64,000 bases of DNA, from positions 124,001 to 188,000 of the forward strand of contig JADLFM010000062.1 in NCBI GenBank assembly GCA_020845495.1, written 5' to 3'. Each line of letters starts with the position of its first letter. Position 1 is the stretch's first letter. A program made the translations under genes and the position numbers. The notes beneath the pieces were generated by a model. That model searched no databases. It was not told the origin of the DNA and saw only the letters and a list, made by a program, of their open reading frames with translations. Shown here one piece after another: positions 8,268 through 16,876 of the stretch. Origin of the DNA: Chloroflexota bacterium. GTDB lineage: Bacteria > Chloroflexota > UBA6077 > JACCZL01.

Positions 8268-9164
8268 TTGGATGCACCGACCCTCGTGACACCGAGAGCA
8301 TCGCGACACCTCATCGTCACCGCCGACGATTTCGGTATCAGCCGGGGCGTCAATCGAGGCATCGTCGAGGCCCACCGGGGTGGGCTGGTGACCACCGCCA
8401 GTGTGATGCCGAATATGCTGGCCGCTGAAGATGCCTTGACACGAGCGGCCGTGTGCCCTGGCCTCGATCTTGGCCTCCATCTGACCTTGACCGCCGGCCG
8501 ACCCCTCAGCCGCCCGAACGACGTCCCCAGCCTCGTCGACCTCGACGGGCGCTTTCTGGCGCTCGGCCGGCTGCTGGCCCGGCTCTCCCTCGGGCAGGTG
8601 CGACGCATCGATCTGGAACGGGAACTCGAGGCGCAGGTGAACTGGGCCGAGCGGCACGGCCTGATTGTCGATCACCTCGATTCGCACCACCACATTCACA
8701 TTCACCCGCGCGTCGCGCCGATCGTGCTCGAACTTGCGACGCGACATCACGTCTCGTGGGTCCGGTGTCCGGTCGAAACACCGCTCGGCGCTCTCCCGCC
8801 GGCCGGCACGCCCCGCGATCTCGTTCGCACGCTGGCGATCTCGGCGTTCGGATCGCTGCTCCGCCAGCAGGTCCGGCGACGCGGCTTGCGGTCGGCCGCC
8901 CACTTTCGTGGCATCGGCATGGGCATGGGCTTCGATACGCCGAAGCTCATCGGCACCCTGGCCAGGCTTCCGGCGGGCGTGACCGAACTGATGACCCACC
9001 CGGGCTACCCGGACGCCGAACTCGCACGGGCGACCGTCTTTTCCGAGGGGCGTGAGCAAGAGCTAGCCGCGCTCACCTCGACCGAAGCACGAGACACGGT
9101 ACGGCAGCGGCGTATCCACCTGACGTCATTCAGCAGAACCCGGCCAGTGGCCGCGTATACTTAG
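8268..9164 (+). CDS. YdjC/ChbG family carbohydrate deacetylase
   Basis: This 298-residue protein belongs to the YdjC (ChbG/HpnK) polysaccharide-deacetylase-like family. The metal and catalytic motifs are present: HLIVTADDFGIS near the N-terminus, DLGLHLTLT, HLDSHHHIHIHP, and ELMTHPGYPD near the C-terminus. Such enzymes remove acetyl groups from amino sugars or their lipid-linked forms using a divalent metal. A TTG start at 8268 is used; a GTG at 8286 would shorten it by six residues. Its position next to a methyltransferase-GT2 pair suggests work on the same glycan or glycolipid. Confidence 0.87.
   Translation: MDAPTLVTPRASRHLIVTADDFGISRGVNRGIVEAHRGGLVTTASVMPNMLAAEDALTRAAVCPGLDLGLHLTLTAGRPLSRPNDVPSLVDLDGRFLALGRLLARLSLGQVRRIDLERELEAQVNWAERHGLIVDHLDSHHHIHIHPRVAPIVLELATRHHVSWVRCPVETPLGALPPAGTPRDLVRTLAISAFGSLLRQQVRRRGLRSAAHFRGIGMGMGFDTPKLIGTLARLPAGVTELMTHPGYPDAELARATVFSEGREQELAALTSTEARDTVRQRRIHLTSFSRTRPVAAYT
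9156..9161 (+). promoter_or_regulatory. Candidate -10 box of moaD, leaderless transcript possible
   Basis: TATACT lies eight bases before the GTG of moaD, so transcription would start at or just before the start codon. No ribosome binding site is visible between them. The box overlaps the last codons of the preceding gene. Confidence 0.35.
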
Positions 9165-9168
9165 GCCC

Positions 9169-9414
9169 GTGAACCTCCGCATTCGTCTGTTTGCATCGTT
9201 CCGCGAGGCCGTTGGCTCGAGCGCGTTGACCTGGAACGCCCCCGAGGGAGCGACTGTCGGGAGCGTCGTCGAGTCCCTGCGCGCCGAGTTCCCCGCCCTG
9301 GGCAAGAGCACCGCGCAGGCGATGCTGGCCGTGAATCAGGAGTACGTCGGACCTGACGTGCGCCTGCACGACGGCGACGAACTGGCGCTGATCCCGCCTG
9401 TCAGCGGCGGCTGA
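9169..9414 (+). CDS. moaD: Molybdopterin synthase sulfur carrier subunit
   Basis: The 81-residue protein has the ubiquitin-like beta-grasp fold of MoaD/ThiS. It starts LRIRLFASFREAVG, has the central LRAEFPAL and AVNQEYVG segments, and ends in the required Gly-Gly (IPPVSGG), whose C-terminal thiocarboxylate donates sulfur to precursor Z. The MoaE partner is not in the window, but two MoeA genes for the later molybdenum insertion step lie about 14 kb away. The GTG start at 9169 follows the deacetylase stop by only a few bases. Confidence 0.93.
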   Translation: MNLRIRLFASFREAVGSSALTWNAPEGATVGSVVESLRAEFPALGKSTAQAMLAVNQEYVGPDVRLHDGDELALIPPVSGG

Positions 9415-9431
9415 TCCGGAGTGGCGAGCTC

Positions 9432-9465
9432 ACGAGCCGTGAGTGGCGAGGGCTGGACAACGCCC
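9432..9465. terminator. Hairpin between convergent moaD and the HExxH protein gene
   Basis: The arms agtggcgag (9432-9440) and ctcgccact (9457-9465) are perfect inverted repeats, extended inside by ggc/gcc with a small bulge. The hairpin lies between two converging genes. There is no T tract. Confidence 0.5.
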
Positions 9466-9481
9466 TCTCGCCACTGGCTGC

Positions 9482-10945
9482 TCATGGCTCGCCCGGCTCA
9501 GGGGGCGCCTCGTCCGTCCCGGCCGGCGTCCGCGGTGCGGGCTCGGTTGTAGCGGGCTCGGCTGTAGCGGGCTCCGTGGCGGGCGTCGGGGTTGCAGGCG
9601 TTGCGACGCTCGATCCCGGAGACTGGTCGGTGTCGGCGGGCGTGGGGGTCGGCTCGAAGACCGAGGGTGTCGGCGCAACCGCCGGAACGGCCCCGGCCCC
9701 GTTCGCCAGGTGCTCATCGACGATATCGAGTATGGCTGCGTCCGGCGCGTAGACAAGACGCACCATGTTCCCGGATGTCAGGGCTTGAATCTGGTAGCCG
9801 GGCACCGTCCAGCGCGCCACCGATGGTTGCTCAACCGTCCGTACTTGCGCTGCACCGAAACGACGGGTGATGCTCTGGACGAACGCGTTGTAGAACTCGG
9901 CGGCGTCGCCCGGCGTATCCCAGGTCGTCAGGATCGCCACGATCCGCCGTCCGCTGCCGTCCTCCAGAATCGTGTAGCTGTCGCCGCCCCAGCCGGTCGC
10001 GGCGACTTCAGCGGCCGGCCACCCAAGGAACTGTTGGAGCAGCAGCCGTAGGTCGAGCTCGCCGAAGGTGTCAACGCGCAGGCTGTTCCAGGTGCCGCCA
10101 AGCACTGACGCAAGCGGCGGCATGGCAACCGGCTGCGGAGCTTCACGGGCTGCATACTTCTCAGGATGGAGGATCTGCTCGGTCGAGCGAGGCGGATCGA
10201 GGAACGCCCGGTCGATCGCATCAAAGCCCCCGTCCTGGAACAATTGCTGCGCGAAGAAGAAGCCTTCGTTGTACGGGAACAAGAACTCGTCACGGACGAT
10301 CTGCGGAGCCGAGTCTAGCCGCTCGTCGGACGTCGCGGGCGTATCCATCGCCCGCTTCTCACCAGCCGACAGGTAGCGTCGCCCCCACTGGAACATCGTC
10401 ACCATCGCATCGCCCTCGACGAGCGCCTGCGCTGCCATCTGGGCATCGGCGTTGGCGGGCTGGCGAGGCAGGAGCCGACGTAAGCCAAAGTGTTGATCCT
10501 GAAGGGCGTGCGTCATCTCGTGCGAGATCGCCACCTTGTCCTGAGGGGCGAGTTCCCCGGCGTCCGAGACGAGGTACATCGCCCGGTCGTCGTAGTCGTA
10601 GGCGGCAACCAGTTGTTCGGACAACAGGCTAAGCTGGAACTCGCGCAGATCGAAGCCGCCTTCCGGAATCAAGCCAAGCACTTCCAGTAACATCTGGCTC
10701 GTCAGAAACTCACGAACGCCCCGCTCGGAGTTGACGTCGGCGGCGAGTCGATTGACGAGCGTCGTACGGTCGACGACGGCGAGTGGAACGTCCTCGACCA
10801 CAGGCAGGCCGCGAACCGTTGCTGTCTGCTGTCGGATCTCGTCGACGACGCTGCTCTGTCCGAGCGCGGCCGTCGCCGGCCCACCCGCGATGAGGCTAAC
10901 GACGAGAGCGAGCAGCGCGACGCGAGATCGGATCGGGCCGCTCAC
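9482..10945 (-). CDS. Secreted HExxH zincin-like protein with Pro/Thr-rich tail
   Basis: The 487-residue protein has a signal peptide (RSRVALLALVVSLIAGGPATA). A zinc-metallopeptidase motif, SHEMTHALQDQHF, occurs at residues 142-146 (HEMTH), followed about 30 residues later by LVEGDAM, whose Glu is placed as a third zinc ligand. I do not recognise a named family beyond a gluzincin-like arrangement. The C-terminal 60 residues are a low-complexity Thr/Pro/Ala/Glu tail, likely a cell-surface spacer. The GTG start overlaps the stop of the upstream RNase Y-like gene (GTGA), so they should be translationally coupled, an unexpected pairing of a surface protease and an RNase Y homologue. Confidence 0.7.
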   Translation of the reverse strand: MSGPIRSRVALLALVVSLIAGGPATAALGQSSVVDEIRQQTATVRGLPVVEDVPLAVVDRTTLVNRLAADVNSERGVREFLTSQMLLEVLGLIPEGGFDLREFQLSLLSEQLVAAYDYDDRAMYLVSDAGELAPQDKVAISHEMTHALQDQHFGLRRLLPRQPANADAQMAAQALVEGDAMVTMFQWGRRYLSAGEKRAMDTPATSDERLDSAPQIVRDEFLFPYNEGFFFAQQLFQDGGFDAIDRAFLDPPRSTEQILHPEKYAAREAPQPVAMPPLASVLGGTWNSLRVDTFGELDLRLLLQQFLGWPAAEVAATGWGGDSYTILEDGSGRRIVAILTTWDTPGDAAEFYNAFVQSITRRFGAAQVRTVEQPSVARWTVPGYQIQALTSGNMVRLVYAPDAAILDIVDEHLANGAGAVPAVAPTPSVFEPTPTPADTDQSPGSSVATPATPTPATEPATAEPATTEPAPRTPAGTDEAPPEPGEP

Positions 10946-12528
10946 GACGACCGCCGGTGGTGAGACCGGCCGCGATGTGACAGCCTGCCGCCCTCCACGC
11001 GAGCCGTGCCGTTACCGGTCCCGGCTTCGCCGCGATGGCGCCCGCTCCTGACCAACAAGGCGAACGTCAGGCCCACGCGCGGCCCAAGGGACGAATCGAT
11101 CCGGTCAAGGACGGCCCGCGCAAGCTCGACCCGGCCGACCGTGTCGAGCGGCTCGCTGGGCCGCACCAGCAGCCGCACGCGTGTGCCGACCTGAAAGGCG
11201 AGTGGCTCCGCGACGCCGTCAACGAGCGCCGCTGCCCGCTCCACAGCATCGACCCGCCGGACCGGCGACTCGTCACGGGCGAGCCAACCGGCCTCGACGA
11301 TCGCCCGGGCCAGCCAGATCGACGCCTGCTCGGCAGTCACGGCCGGGAAGAGATCGCCCGGCGGACGGAGTGCCGCGATCACGGCCGGCGATTCTCCGGA
11401 GCGGGCCAGAACGTCGGCGGTAATCTCACTCAGCGAGCCGCCGGCTTCAGGGCCGACCGCTCGGCCGACATCACTCAGAAGTGCTGCCCGTCTGGCGGTA
11501 CGGACGTCGGCCCGCAACTCTGCCGCCATCGCCCCGGTCACGCTGGCAAGACGGATCGACGTTTCGAGTGCGTCCTCCGCTTCGCCGCGGATCAGACTCA
11601 GCTTCCCGAGCAAATCGGCGATCTCGACGCTGACCGGGCTGCTCCCGGCCGCCTCAGCAGCTTTCTGGCCGGCTTCGCGTAACTGCCGTTCGAGCACCTC
11701 ACGTGCTCGCTTGACTGCCTCTTCGATCCGTCCGGGGTGGATGCGGCCATCCTCGATCAGGTCGAGCAACGCCCGGCGCGCGATCTCTCGGCGGAACGGG
11801 TCGAAGCCCGAGAGGGTGACGACGTCCGGCGCGTCGTCGATCACAAGTTCGACGCCGGTCATCGCCTCGAACGCCTTGATGTTCCGACCTTCACGCCCGA
11901 TGATTCGCCCTTTGATCTCTTCCTTGGGGATAGGTACCGGCACCAGCGCGAACTCACCCACCAGTTCGCTCGACGAGCGCTGAACGGCGAGCGCAGCCGG
12001 ACGGGCGCGAGTCAGGGCGAACGCGACCTCGGCCTCGCGGAGGGCGGTCTCGGCCCGGAGGGCAGCCGCGTCACGCACGCTCGGCGCGACCTGTTCGAGG
12101 AGGACACCGCGCGCCTGATCCTGGGTCAGCGCGCGAATCCGCTCAATCGCCGCTGTCTGCTCGGTGTACGCTTCCTCAATGGCAGTAGCACGGGCATCCT
12201 GGGTGGCCTCGCGGGCTGCGATCGCACCTTCGCGTCCGGTCAGGCTGTCGAGCCGATGGTCGAGCCGCTCCTCACGTCGGGCAAGCCGCTGCTCGAGCTC
12301 TTCCAGGGTGGTGAGTTGCTGACGGGCCGTAGCTTCGGCCTCAGCACGTAACTCGAGCGCCTGGCTCCTGGCAGCGCGAAGCCGCTCGTCTCGTTCGGTG
12401 CGGGAGGCCGCGATCAGGTCCTCGCGCGGCGGCGGCTCCCGCCTGGCCATCAGTTGTATGGCGCCGACCCCGATCGCGAGCCCCAGGACCGCGATCAGCA
12501 CGATCGCCACGATTTCGAAAGTGCCCAC
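10942..12528 (-). CDS. RNase Y-like protein with degenerate HD domain
   Basis: The 528-residue protein has the RNase Y layout: an N-terminal membrane helix (residues 1-27), a long coiled coil (about 30-190), a KH RNA-binding domain with IKGRIIGREGRNIKAFE (205-221), and an HD-fold region (about 310-420). The catalytic HD motif, normally LLHDIGKA, reads LLSDVGRA (351-357), so the metal-binding His is Ser. The conserved GSHVEIG has become GSLSEIT, and the later HHG is replaced by RPPGD. The C-terminal strand is also diverged and ends in a basic tail. It is therefore likely a membrane-bound RNA-binding protein without endonuclease activity. Confidence 0.85.
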   Translation of the reverse strand: MGTFEIVAIVLIAVLGLAIGVGAIQLMARREPPPREDLIAASRTERDERLRAARSQALELRAEAEATARQQLTTLEELEQRLARREERLDHRLDSLTGREGAIAAREATQDARATAIEEAYTEQTAAIERIRALTQDQARGVLLEQVAPSVRDAAALRAETALREAEVAFALTRARPAALAVQRSSSELVGEFALVPVPIPKEEIKGRIIGREGRNIKAFEAMTGVELVIDDAPDVVTLSGFDPFRREIARRALLDLIEDGRIHPGRIEEAVKRAREVLERQLREAGQKAAEAAGSSPVSVEIADLLGKLSLIRGEAEDALETSIRLASVTGAMAAELRADVRTARRAALLSDVGRAVGPEAGGSLSEITADVLARSGESPAVIAALRPPGDLFPAVTAEQASIWLARAIVEAGWLARDESPVRRVDAVERAAALVDGVAEPLAFQVGTRVRLLVRPSEPLDTVGRVELARAVLDRIDSSLGPRVGLTFALLVRSGRHRGEAGTGNGTARVEGGRLSHRGRSHHRRSS

Positions 12529-12905
12529 GGTTCTGTCGCCTCATCTCGATCTCACCCCGGCCGCTCGCTCCGCCGCGGCGGCGAAAGGCAGTAACGGGCT
12601 GTGGCGCCATTATGCCCTGGGGCGCGCGCCTCTCGCGACTGAACGGTCTCTGCGCGCCGGGCGCCCCCCATGCGCCTCCGTCGGTCCGCACCGTCCGATT
12701 GACAGTCGTCACCCCGGTTGCCGTCACTCCGGTTGCCGTCACTCCGGTTGCCGTCACTCCGGTTGCTACCTCGCCGCTGACTTCTGGACCAGAGCGCGGG
12801 CGCCCACTCACCACTCGGCAAGACGATCGCGCATACTACCCGGGCGCCGGGCGTGCGCGTAGCCGGGCGGGCACGAGCTACCCGAACAGAGACCGAGGAG
12901 CAGGC
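12529..12905. other. Spacer between RNase Y-like gene and hisB
   Basis: This 377-bp divergent spacer holds a four-copy 15-bp minisatellite (12708-12767). The hisB frame stays open leftward through it, but the translation is low-complexity and unlike HisB, so I treat it as non-coding. No clear promoter could be fixed. Confidence 0.5.
12708..12767. repeat. 15-bp minisatellite, four copies
   Basis: Four head-to-tail copies of gtcactccggttgcc run from 12708 to 12767. The first copy has C for T at position 6 and the last ends in T. There are no spacers between copies, so it is not a CRISPR. Confidence 0.85.
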
Positions 12906-13526
12906 ATGACGACCACGAGTGACGGGCTGGTGACCACGCGGCGGGTAGCCGAGATTCGCCGCGAGACGCGTGAAACGACCATCGAGCTACGCCTGAACGT
13001 GGATGGCACTGGCCGCGCCGACGTCTCAACCGGCATCGGTTTCCTCGACCACATGCTCGACAGCCTGGCGCGTCACGCCCGCTTCGACCTCGATCTGCGG
13101 GCGCAGGGCGATCTTCACATCGACGCCCATCACACGGCCGAGGACGTCGCGATCGTGCTGGGCCAGGCGCTCGACCGAGCGCTCGGCGACAAGCGCGGGC
13201 TACGGCGCTTTGCGGATGCGACCGTGCCGCTCGACGAAGCGCTCGTCCAGGTGGCCGTCGACCTGAGTGGACGCGGCTTCGCGGCCGTCGACCTGCCGTT
13301 CCGCGGCGAGACAATCGGCACCCTGCCAAGCGAGATGATTCCGCACTTTCTCCGTTCGTTCGCGATCGAGGGCCGTCTCACGCTTCACGTCCGGCTCCTG
13401 GCCGGCGAAAATGACCATCACCGCGCCGAGGCGACCTTCAAGGCACTCGCCCGGGCGCTCGACTTTGCGACGAGCCATGACCCGCGCATCGCCAATCAGG
13501 TGCCGTCGACCAAGGGCGCGCTGTAG
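12906..13526 (+). CDS. hisB: Imidazoleglycerol-phosphate dehydratase
   Basis: The 206-residue protein catalyses the sixth step of histidine synthesis. Both halves of the duplicated fold are clear: GFLDHMLDSLARH and DAHHTAEDVAIVLGQAL in the first, and SEMIPHFLRSFA with NDHHRAEATFKALARAL in the second, giving the His/Glu metal ligands. The end STKGAL is the normal HisB C-terminus. The ATG at 12906 has a gaggag ribosome binding site eight bases upstream. No other his gene adjoins it, so the pathway is dispersed. Confidence 0.96.
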   Translation: MTTTSDGLVTTRRVAEIRRETRETTIELRLNVDGTGRADVSTGIGFLDHMLDSLARHARFDLDLRAQGDLHIDAHHTAEDVAIVLGQALDRALGDKRGLRRFADATVPLDEALVQVAVDLSGRGFAAVDLPFRGETIGTLPSEMIPHFLRSFAIEGRLTLHVRLLAGENDHHRAEATFKALARALDFATSHDPRIANQVPSTKGAL

Positions 13527-13693
13527 AGTCGACCATACGAGTCTACACGGGAGCCTGGCCGTCACCTGGCTGCATGCTCTCGCGAGGCGAGGGACTGCGG
13601 GGTGGCCCGAGCCACGGGCGAGGCCCGGGCGATGGGTGTTCACCATGACTGGTTGTCCCCCGCGACGGGTCAGGACGAGAGAAGGAGACGGCG

Positions 13694-14746
13694 GTGTCCG
13701 CGACGTTCCGTGTCGGCCTCACACGCGATTTCCTGGCCCCGGACGGGTCAAGTGGCTACGGCGACATCGGGTTAGGACTGCTTGACGAAGCGCCGCGCGT
13801 CGAACGAGTGTTCCTGCCTGACGACCGTTCGGAGCTACGCCCGTCCGACTTCGACGGTCTCGATGCGATACTCGTTCTGGCGCCTCGGATCAGCGCTGCC
13901 AGCCTTGAAGGGGTGGACCGGCTCGCCATCGTCGCGCGGTTCGGCGTCGGCTACGACAACGTCGACGTGGACGCTCTGACGGCGCACGGCATCGCGCTCA
14001 CCATCACCCCGGACGGCGTGCGGCGGCCCGTTGCGGTGTCCGTCATTACGCTGCTGCTGGCGCTGGCTCACAAGTTGACGATCAAGGATCGTCTGACGCG
14101 CGAGGGACGCTGGTCAGAGAAGCTCAACTACATGGGTACGGGCACAACCGGGCGCACGCTCGGTGTGATTGGGATGGGCAACATCGGGCGCGAAATCTTT
14201 CGCCTTGCTCGCCCCTTCGAGATGCGCTTCCTGGCCCACGACCCCTGGGCGACGCCTGATCTGGCTGCCGAGGTCGGTGCGACGCTGGTGGACCTGGACA
14301 CGCTGCTGCGCGAGTCGGACTTCATTTCGGTGAACTGCGCGCTCACGCCCGTGACGCATCACTTGATCGGCGAGCGGCAGTTGGGGCTGATGAAGCCGAC
14401 CGCGTACCTGATCAACACGGCACGTGGCCCGATTGTCGACCAGCGCGCGCTCTACGTGGCGCTCAGAAGCCAGCGCATTCAAGGCGCCGGCCTCGACGTC
14501 TTCGATCCGGAGCCACCCGATCCGAGCGACCCGATCCTGACCCTCGACAATGTCATCGTCGCCCCTCACGGCATCTGTTGGACCGACGAGTGCTTCCTGG
14601 GGAACGGTACGAGCGCTTGCCGCAGCATCCTCGAGGTCGCGGCCGGACGTGTACCCGAGTACGTCGTCAATCGCGACGCCATCGCTCGCCCGGGCTTTCA
14701 GGCGAAGCTACGCCGATACGCCGAGCGAACTGCCGGCGGGGCCTGA
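13694..14746 (+). CDS. D-isomer-specific 2-hydroxyacid dehydrogenase
   Basis: The 350-residue protein has the split catalytic domain and central Rossmann domain of the D-2-hydroxyacid dehydrogenases. Cofactor binding is shown by TLGVIGMGNIGREIFRLA with an acidic residue after the second strand (AHDPW), indicating NAD. The catalytic Arg is in NTARGPIVD, the Glu in DVFDPEPPDP, and the His in VAPHGICWTDE. Relatives include phosphoglycerate, glycerate and hydroxypyruvate dehydrogenases; the ACT regulatory domain of SerA is missing. The GTG start follows gagaaggagacgg. It is immediately followed by a GT4 gene, starting 44 nt later. Confidence 0.88.
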   Translation: MSATFRVGLTRDFLAPDGSSGYGDIGLGLLDEAPRVERVFLPDDRSELRPSDFDGLDAILVLAPRISAASLEGVDRLAIVARFGVGYDNVDVDALTAHGIALTITPDGVRRPVAVSVITLLLALAHKLTIKDRLTREGRWSEKLNYMGTGTTGRTLGVIGMGNIGREIFRLARPFEMRFLAHDPWATPDLAAEVGATLVDLDTLLRESDFISVNCALTPVTHHLIGERQLGLMKPTAYLINTARGPIVDQRALYVALRSQRIQGAGLDVFDPEPPDPSDPILTLDNVIVAPHGICWTDECFLGNGTSACRSILEVAAGRVPEYVVNRDAIARPGFQAKLRRYAERTAGGA

Positions 14747-14789
14747 GCGCGATGGTCAAGTCGGCCACCGACCGGGGGCGTGGTACCAG

Positions 14790-16025
14790 ATGCGCGTGCT
14801 GATGATCTCGAAGGCGCTGGTCGTCGCGGCGTATCGGCGAAAGCTCGACGAGATAGCCAGGCACCTGGACGTCGAACTGATCTGCGTGGCACCTCGCGTC
14901 TGGGCCGGCCAGGAGTACGAGCCCGATGTCCTCCCCAATGACGTCGTCGCCAACGACGGGCGGCGCGGCTACCGCATGCTGGTCGCGCCGATTCGCTTCG
15001 ACGGCAACTTCCATCTCTTCTACTTCCCGACCCTTGGCCGTATTCTGAAGCACCTGCGCCCCGACGTGGTGCACGTCGACGAAGAGCCGTACAACCTCGC
15101 CACAGCGCTGGCCGTGACCCAGGCTCGCCACGTTGGCGCGCGACCGTTGTTCTTCACCTGGCAGAACCTGAACCGCCGCTACCTCCCGCCATTTCGCTGG
15201 TTCGAGCACTTTGTGTACGCGCGGTCGGCGTACGCGATCGCCGGCAATGCCGAAGCCGTCGACGTGTTGCGGCAGAAGGGGTATCGTGGTCCGGCCAGCG
15301 TCATCCCACAGTTCGGCGTGGACCCGACGATCTTTCGGCCGGCCTCCAGCCTGCCAGACCGTAGCACGCCTGCCTCGTCGCAATCTGACGCCGGGTTGGC
15401 GAATGTTACGCGCCGTGACCCGCCGACTATCGGCCCAGGTTCTCAGGTCTCGGTCGACGATCGTCACGGTCGTCCGTTCACCATCGGCTACGTCGGGCGG
15501 CTGGTGGAAGAGAAGGGGCTCATGGTCCTGCTCGACGCCGTCACTCACCTCGGCCGGCCGGACGTGCGGCTACGAATCGTGGGGAGCGGTCCGCTCGAGC
15601 CGGAGCTTCGGTCGCAGGCCGCGCAGCGTGGACTCGCCGCGCGGGTGTCGATCGAGCCATTCGTACCATCCATTCAGGTTCCGGATCTCCTGCGCGGCCT
15701 CGACGCCCTGGTGCTGCCGTCGTTGACTCGCCCGAACTGGAAAGAGCAGTTCGGGCGGGTGACGATCGAGGCGATGGCCTGCGGCGTCCCTGTCGTGGGG
15801 TCGAGCAGCGGTGAGATCCCACAGGTGATCGGCGACGCCGGTCTCGTCGTACCGGAAGGCGAGGCGGCGCCGCTTGCCGTGGCGCTCGCGTCGCTCGTGG
15901 ACGACGCCGTCCGGTGCCAAGACCTCGCTACCCGAGGCCGGCAGCGGGTTCTCGCCGAGTTCACACAAGCAGCCGTCGCCGCCCGAACGGTTCAGGTGTA
16001 CCGGCGCGTCATGGCCGCCGGCTGA
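14790..16025 (+). CDS. Family 4 (GT-B) glycosyltransferase
   Basis: The 411-residue protein has the two Rossmann-like domains of GT4. The N-terminal acceptor domain starts MRVLMISKALVVAAYRRK and contains LRPDVVHVDEEPYN. The donor domain contains TIGYVGRLVEEKGLMVLLDA, RLRIVGSGPLEPEL, and the EX7E-type motif in EQFGRVTIEAMACGVPVV. About 40 polar residues around 190-230 form an insert between the domains. Such enzymes use nucleotide sugars to build cell-surface glycans or glycolipids. A longer frame begins at 14550 inside the dehydrogenase gene but has no homology in the extra part. Confidence 0.88.
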   Translation: MRVLMISKALVVAAYRRKLDEIARHLDVELICVAPRVWAGQEYEPDVLPNDVVANDGRRGYRMLVAPIRFDGNFHLFYFPTLGRILKHLRPDVVHVDEEPYNLATALAVTQARHVGARPLFFTWQNLNRRYLPPFRWFEHFVYARSAYAIAGNAEAVDVLRQKGYRGPASVIPQFGVDPTIFRPASSLPDRSTPASSQSDAGLANVTRRDPPTIGPGSQVSVDDRHGRPFTIGYVGRLVEEKGLMVLLDAVTHLGRPDVRLRIVGSGPLEPELRSQAAQRGLAARVSIEPFVPSIQVPDLLRGLDALVLPSLTRPNWKEQFGRVTIEAMACGVPVVGSSSGEIPQVIGDAGLVVPEGEAAPLAVALASLVDDAVRCQDLATRGRQRVLAEFTQAAVAARTVQVYRRVMAAG

Positions 16026-16087
16026 ACCCTCGGCATCCCCGTAGATCGAGACTCAGTGGACTGATCGTTTCGAGCAAAACTGGCTCT

Positions 16088-16114
16088 TCTAGCCAACCAG
16101 TGTCTAGGCTAGAC
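16088..16114. promoter_or_regulatory. Nested palindromes upstream of the NimA-like gene
   Basis: The perfect 13-bp palindrome gtctaggctagac lies at 16102-16114. A second inverted repeat pairs tctagcc (16088-16094) with ggctaga (16107-16113). They sit 65-90 nt before the ATG at 16180, a place suitable for an operator or small hairpin. No regulator can be named. Confidence 0.35.
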
Positions 16115-16179
16115 TCTGCGAAATCGTGAACGCCGAAGCGGCACCAGTGCTAAACGCCGGCGTTACCTGGGAGAGAGTC

Positions 16180-16773
16180 ATGTCGGTGATCGAACGCTCG
16201 CGTATACGGACGCACCCTGAGCGCGCAGTGCCGGACGAAGCTGAGGAGATCCTCAGTACGGGCCTCATCGCACACGTCGGATTCGTCGTGGACGGGCAAC
16301 CATACGTGATTCCGATGGGCTACCACTACGAAGATAACACCGTCTACCTCCACGGCCAGCGCGGCGGCCGGCTAGCGCGTACGCTGCGCGAGGGAGGTCC
16401 GGTCTGTGTGGAAGTCACGACCGTCGACGGCCTGATCGCTTCGCGCAGCGCGCTCTATCACTCGATGAACTACCACAGCGCCATCGGCTTCGGGCGCGCT
16501 CGCTCAGTGACCGACCCTGCGGAGAAGGAAGCGGTCCTCGAGCGCATGACCCGGCGCTACTTCCCCGGCCGGGCCGTGGGGGTCGACTACAACCCGCCGT
16601 CCCAAGGCGACCTCAAGATCACCGAGCTACTCGCCATCGACCTGGAGGAGTTGAACGGGAAGCGGCGTGCCGGTCCTCCGGCCGGCCCCGATGACGCCGA
16701 CGACAGCCCGGGCGCGTTCGGGAATCGTGGCATCATTCCCGTTCCGTCGACCGGCGACCTGACCGGGGCATAA
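16180..16773 (+). CDS. NimA-like pyridoxamine 5'-phosphate oxidase family protein
   Basis: The 197-residue protein has the split-barrel flavin-binding fold of the Pyridox_ox_2/NimA group. Characteristic segments are ILSTGLIAHVGFVVDGQPYVIPMGYHYED and YLHGQRGGRLARTLREG near the N-terminus, then HSMNYHSAIGFGRA and ERMTRRYFPGR. These proteins bind FMN or heme; some reduce nitroimidazoles, but most have unknown substrates. The C-terminal 35 residues are polar and disordered. The ATG at 16180 is preferred because gggagaga precedes it; an in-frame GTG at 16126 is the alternative. Confidence 0.83.
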   Translation: MSVIERSRIRTHPERAVPDEAEEILSTGLIAHVGFVVDGQPYVIPMGYHYEDNTVYLHGQRGGRLARTLREGGPVCVEVTTVDGLIASRSALYHSMNYHSAIGFGRARSVTDPAEKEAVLERMTRRYFPGRAVGVDYNPPSQGDLKITELLAIDLEELNGKRRAGPPAGPDDADDSPGAFGNRGIIPVPSTGDLTGA

Positions 16774-16786
16774 TGGACTGAGCGCA

Positions 16787-16814
16787 CCCTGCGGGCGTCT
16801 CGACGCCCGCAGGG
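16787..16814 (+). terminator. Stem-loop after the NimA-like gene
   Basis: The arms ccctgcgggcg (16787-16797) and cgcccgcaggg (16804-16814) form a perfect 11-bp stem with a 6-base loop, 14 nt past the stop codon. There is no T tract, as is common in GC-rich genomes. Confidence 0.65.
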
Positions 16815-16876
16815 CATCCATGCTCGTTGTCCCCGGCATGCCGGACCGGCGTATCTGGTGGGCCGGGGAGACGTAC

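Noticed and set aside
12708..12767. Possible CRISPR array
   Set aside because: The 15-bp repeats are directly adjacent with no variable spacers and no cas genes are present; the other tandem arrays in the window have the same property.
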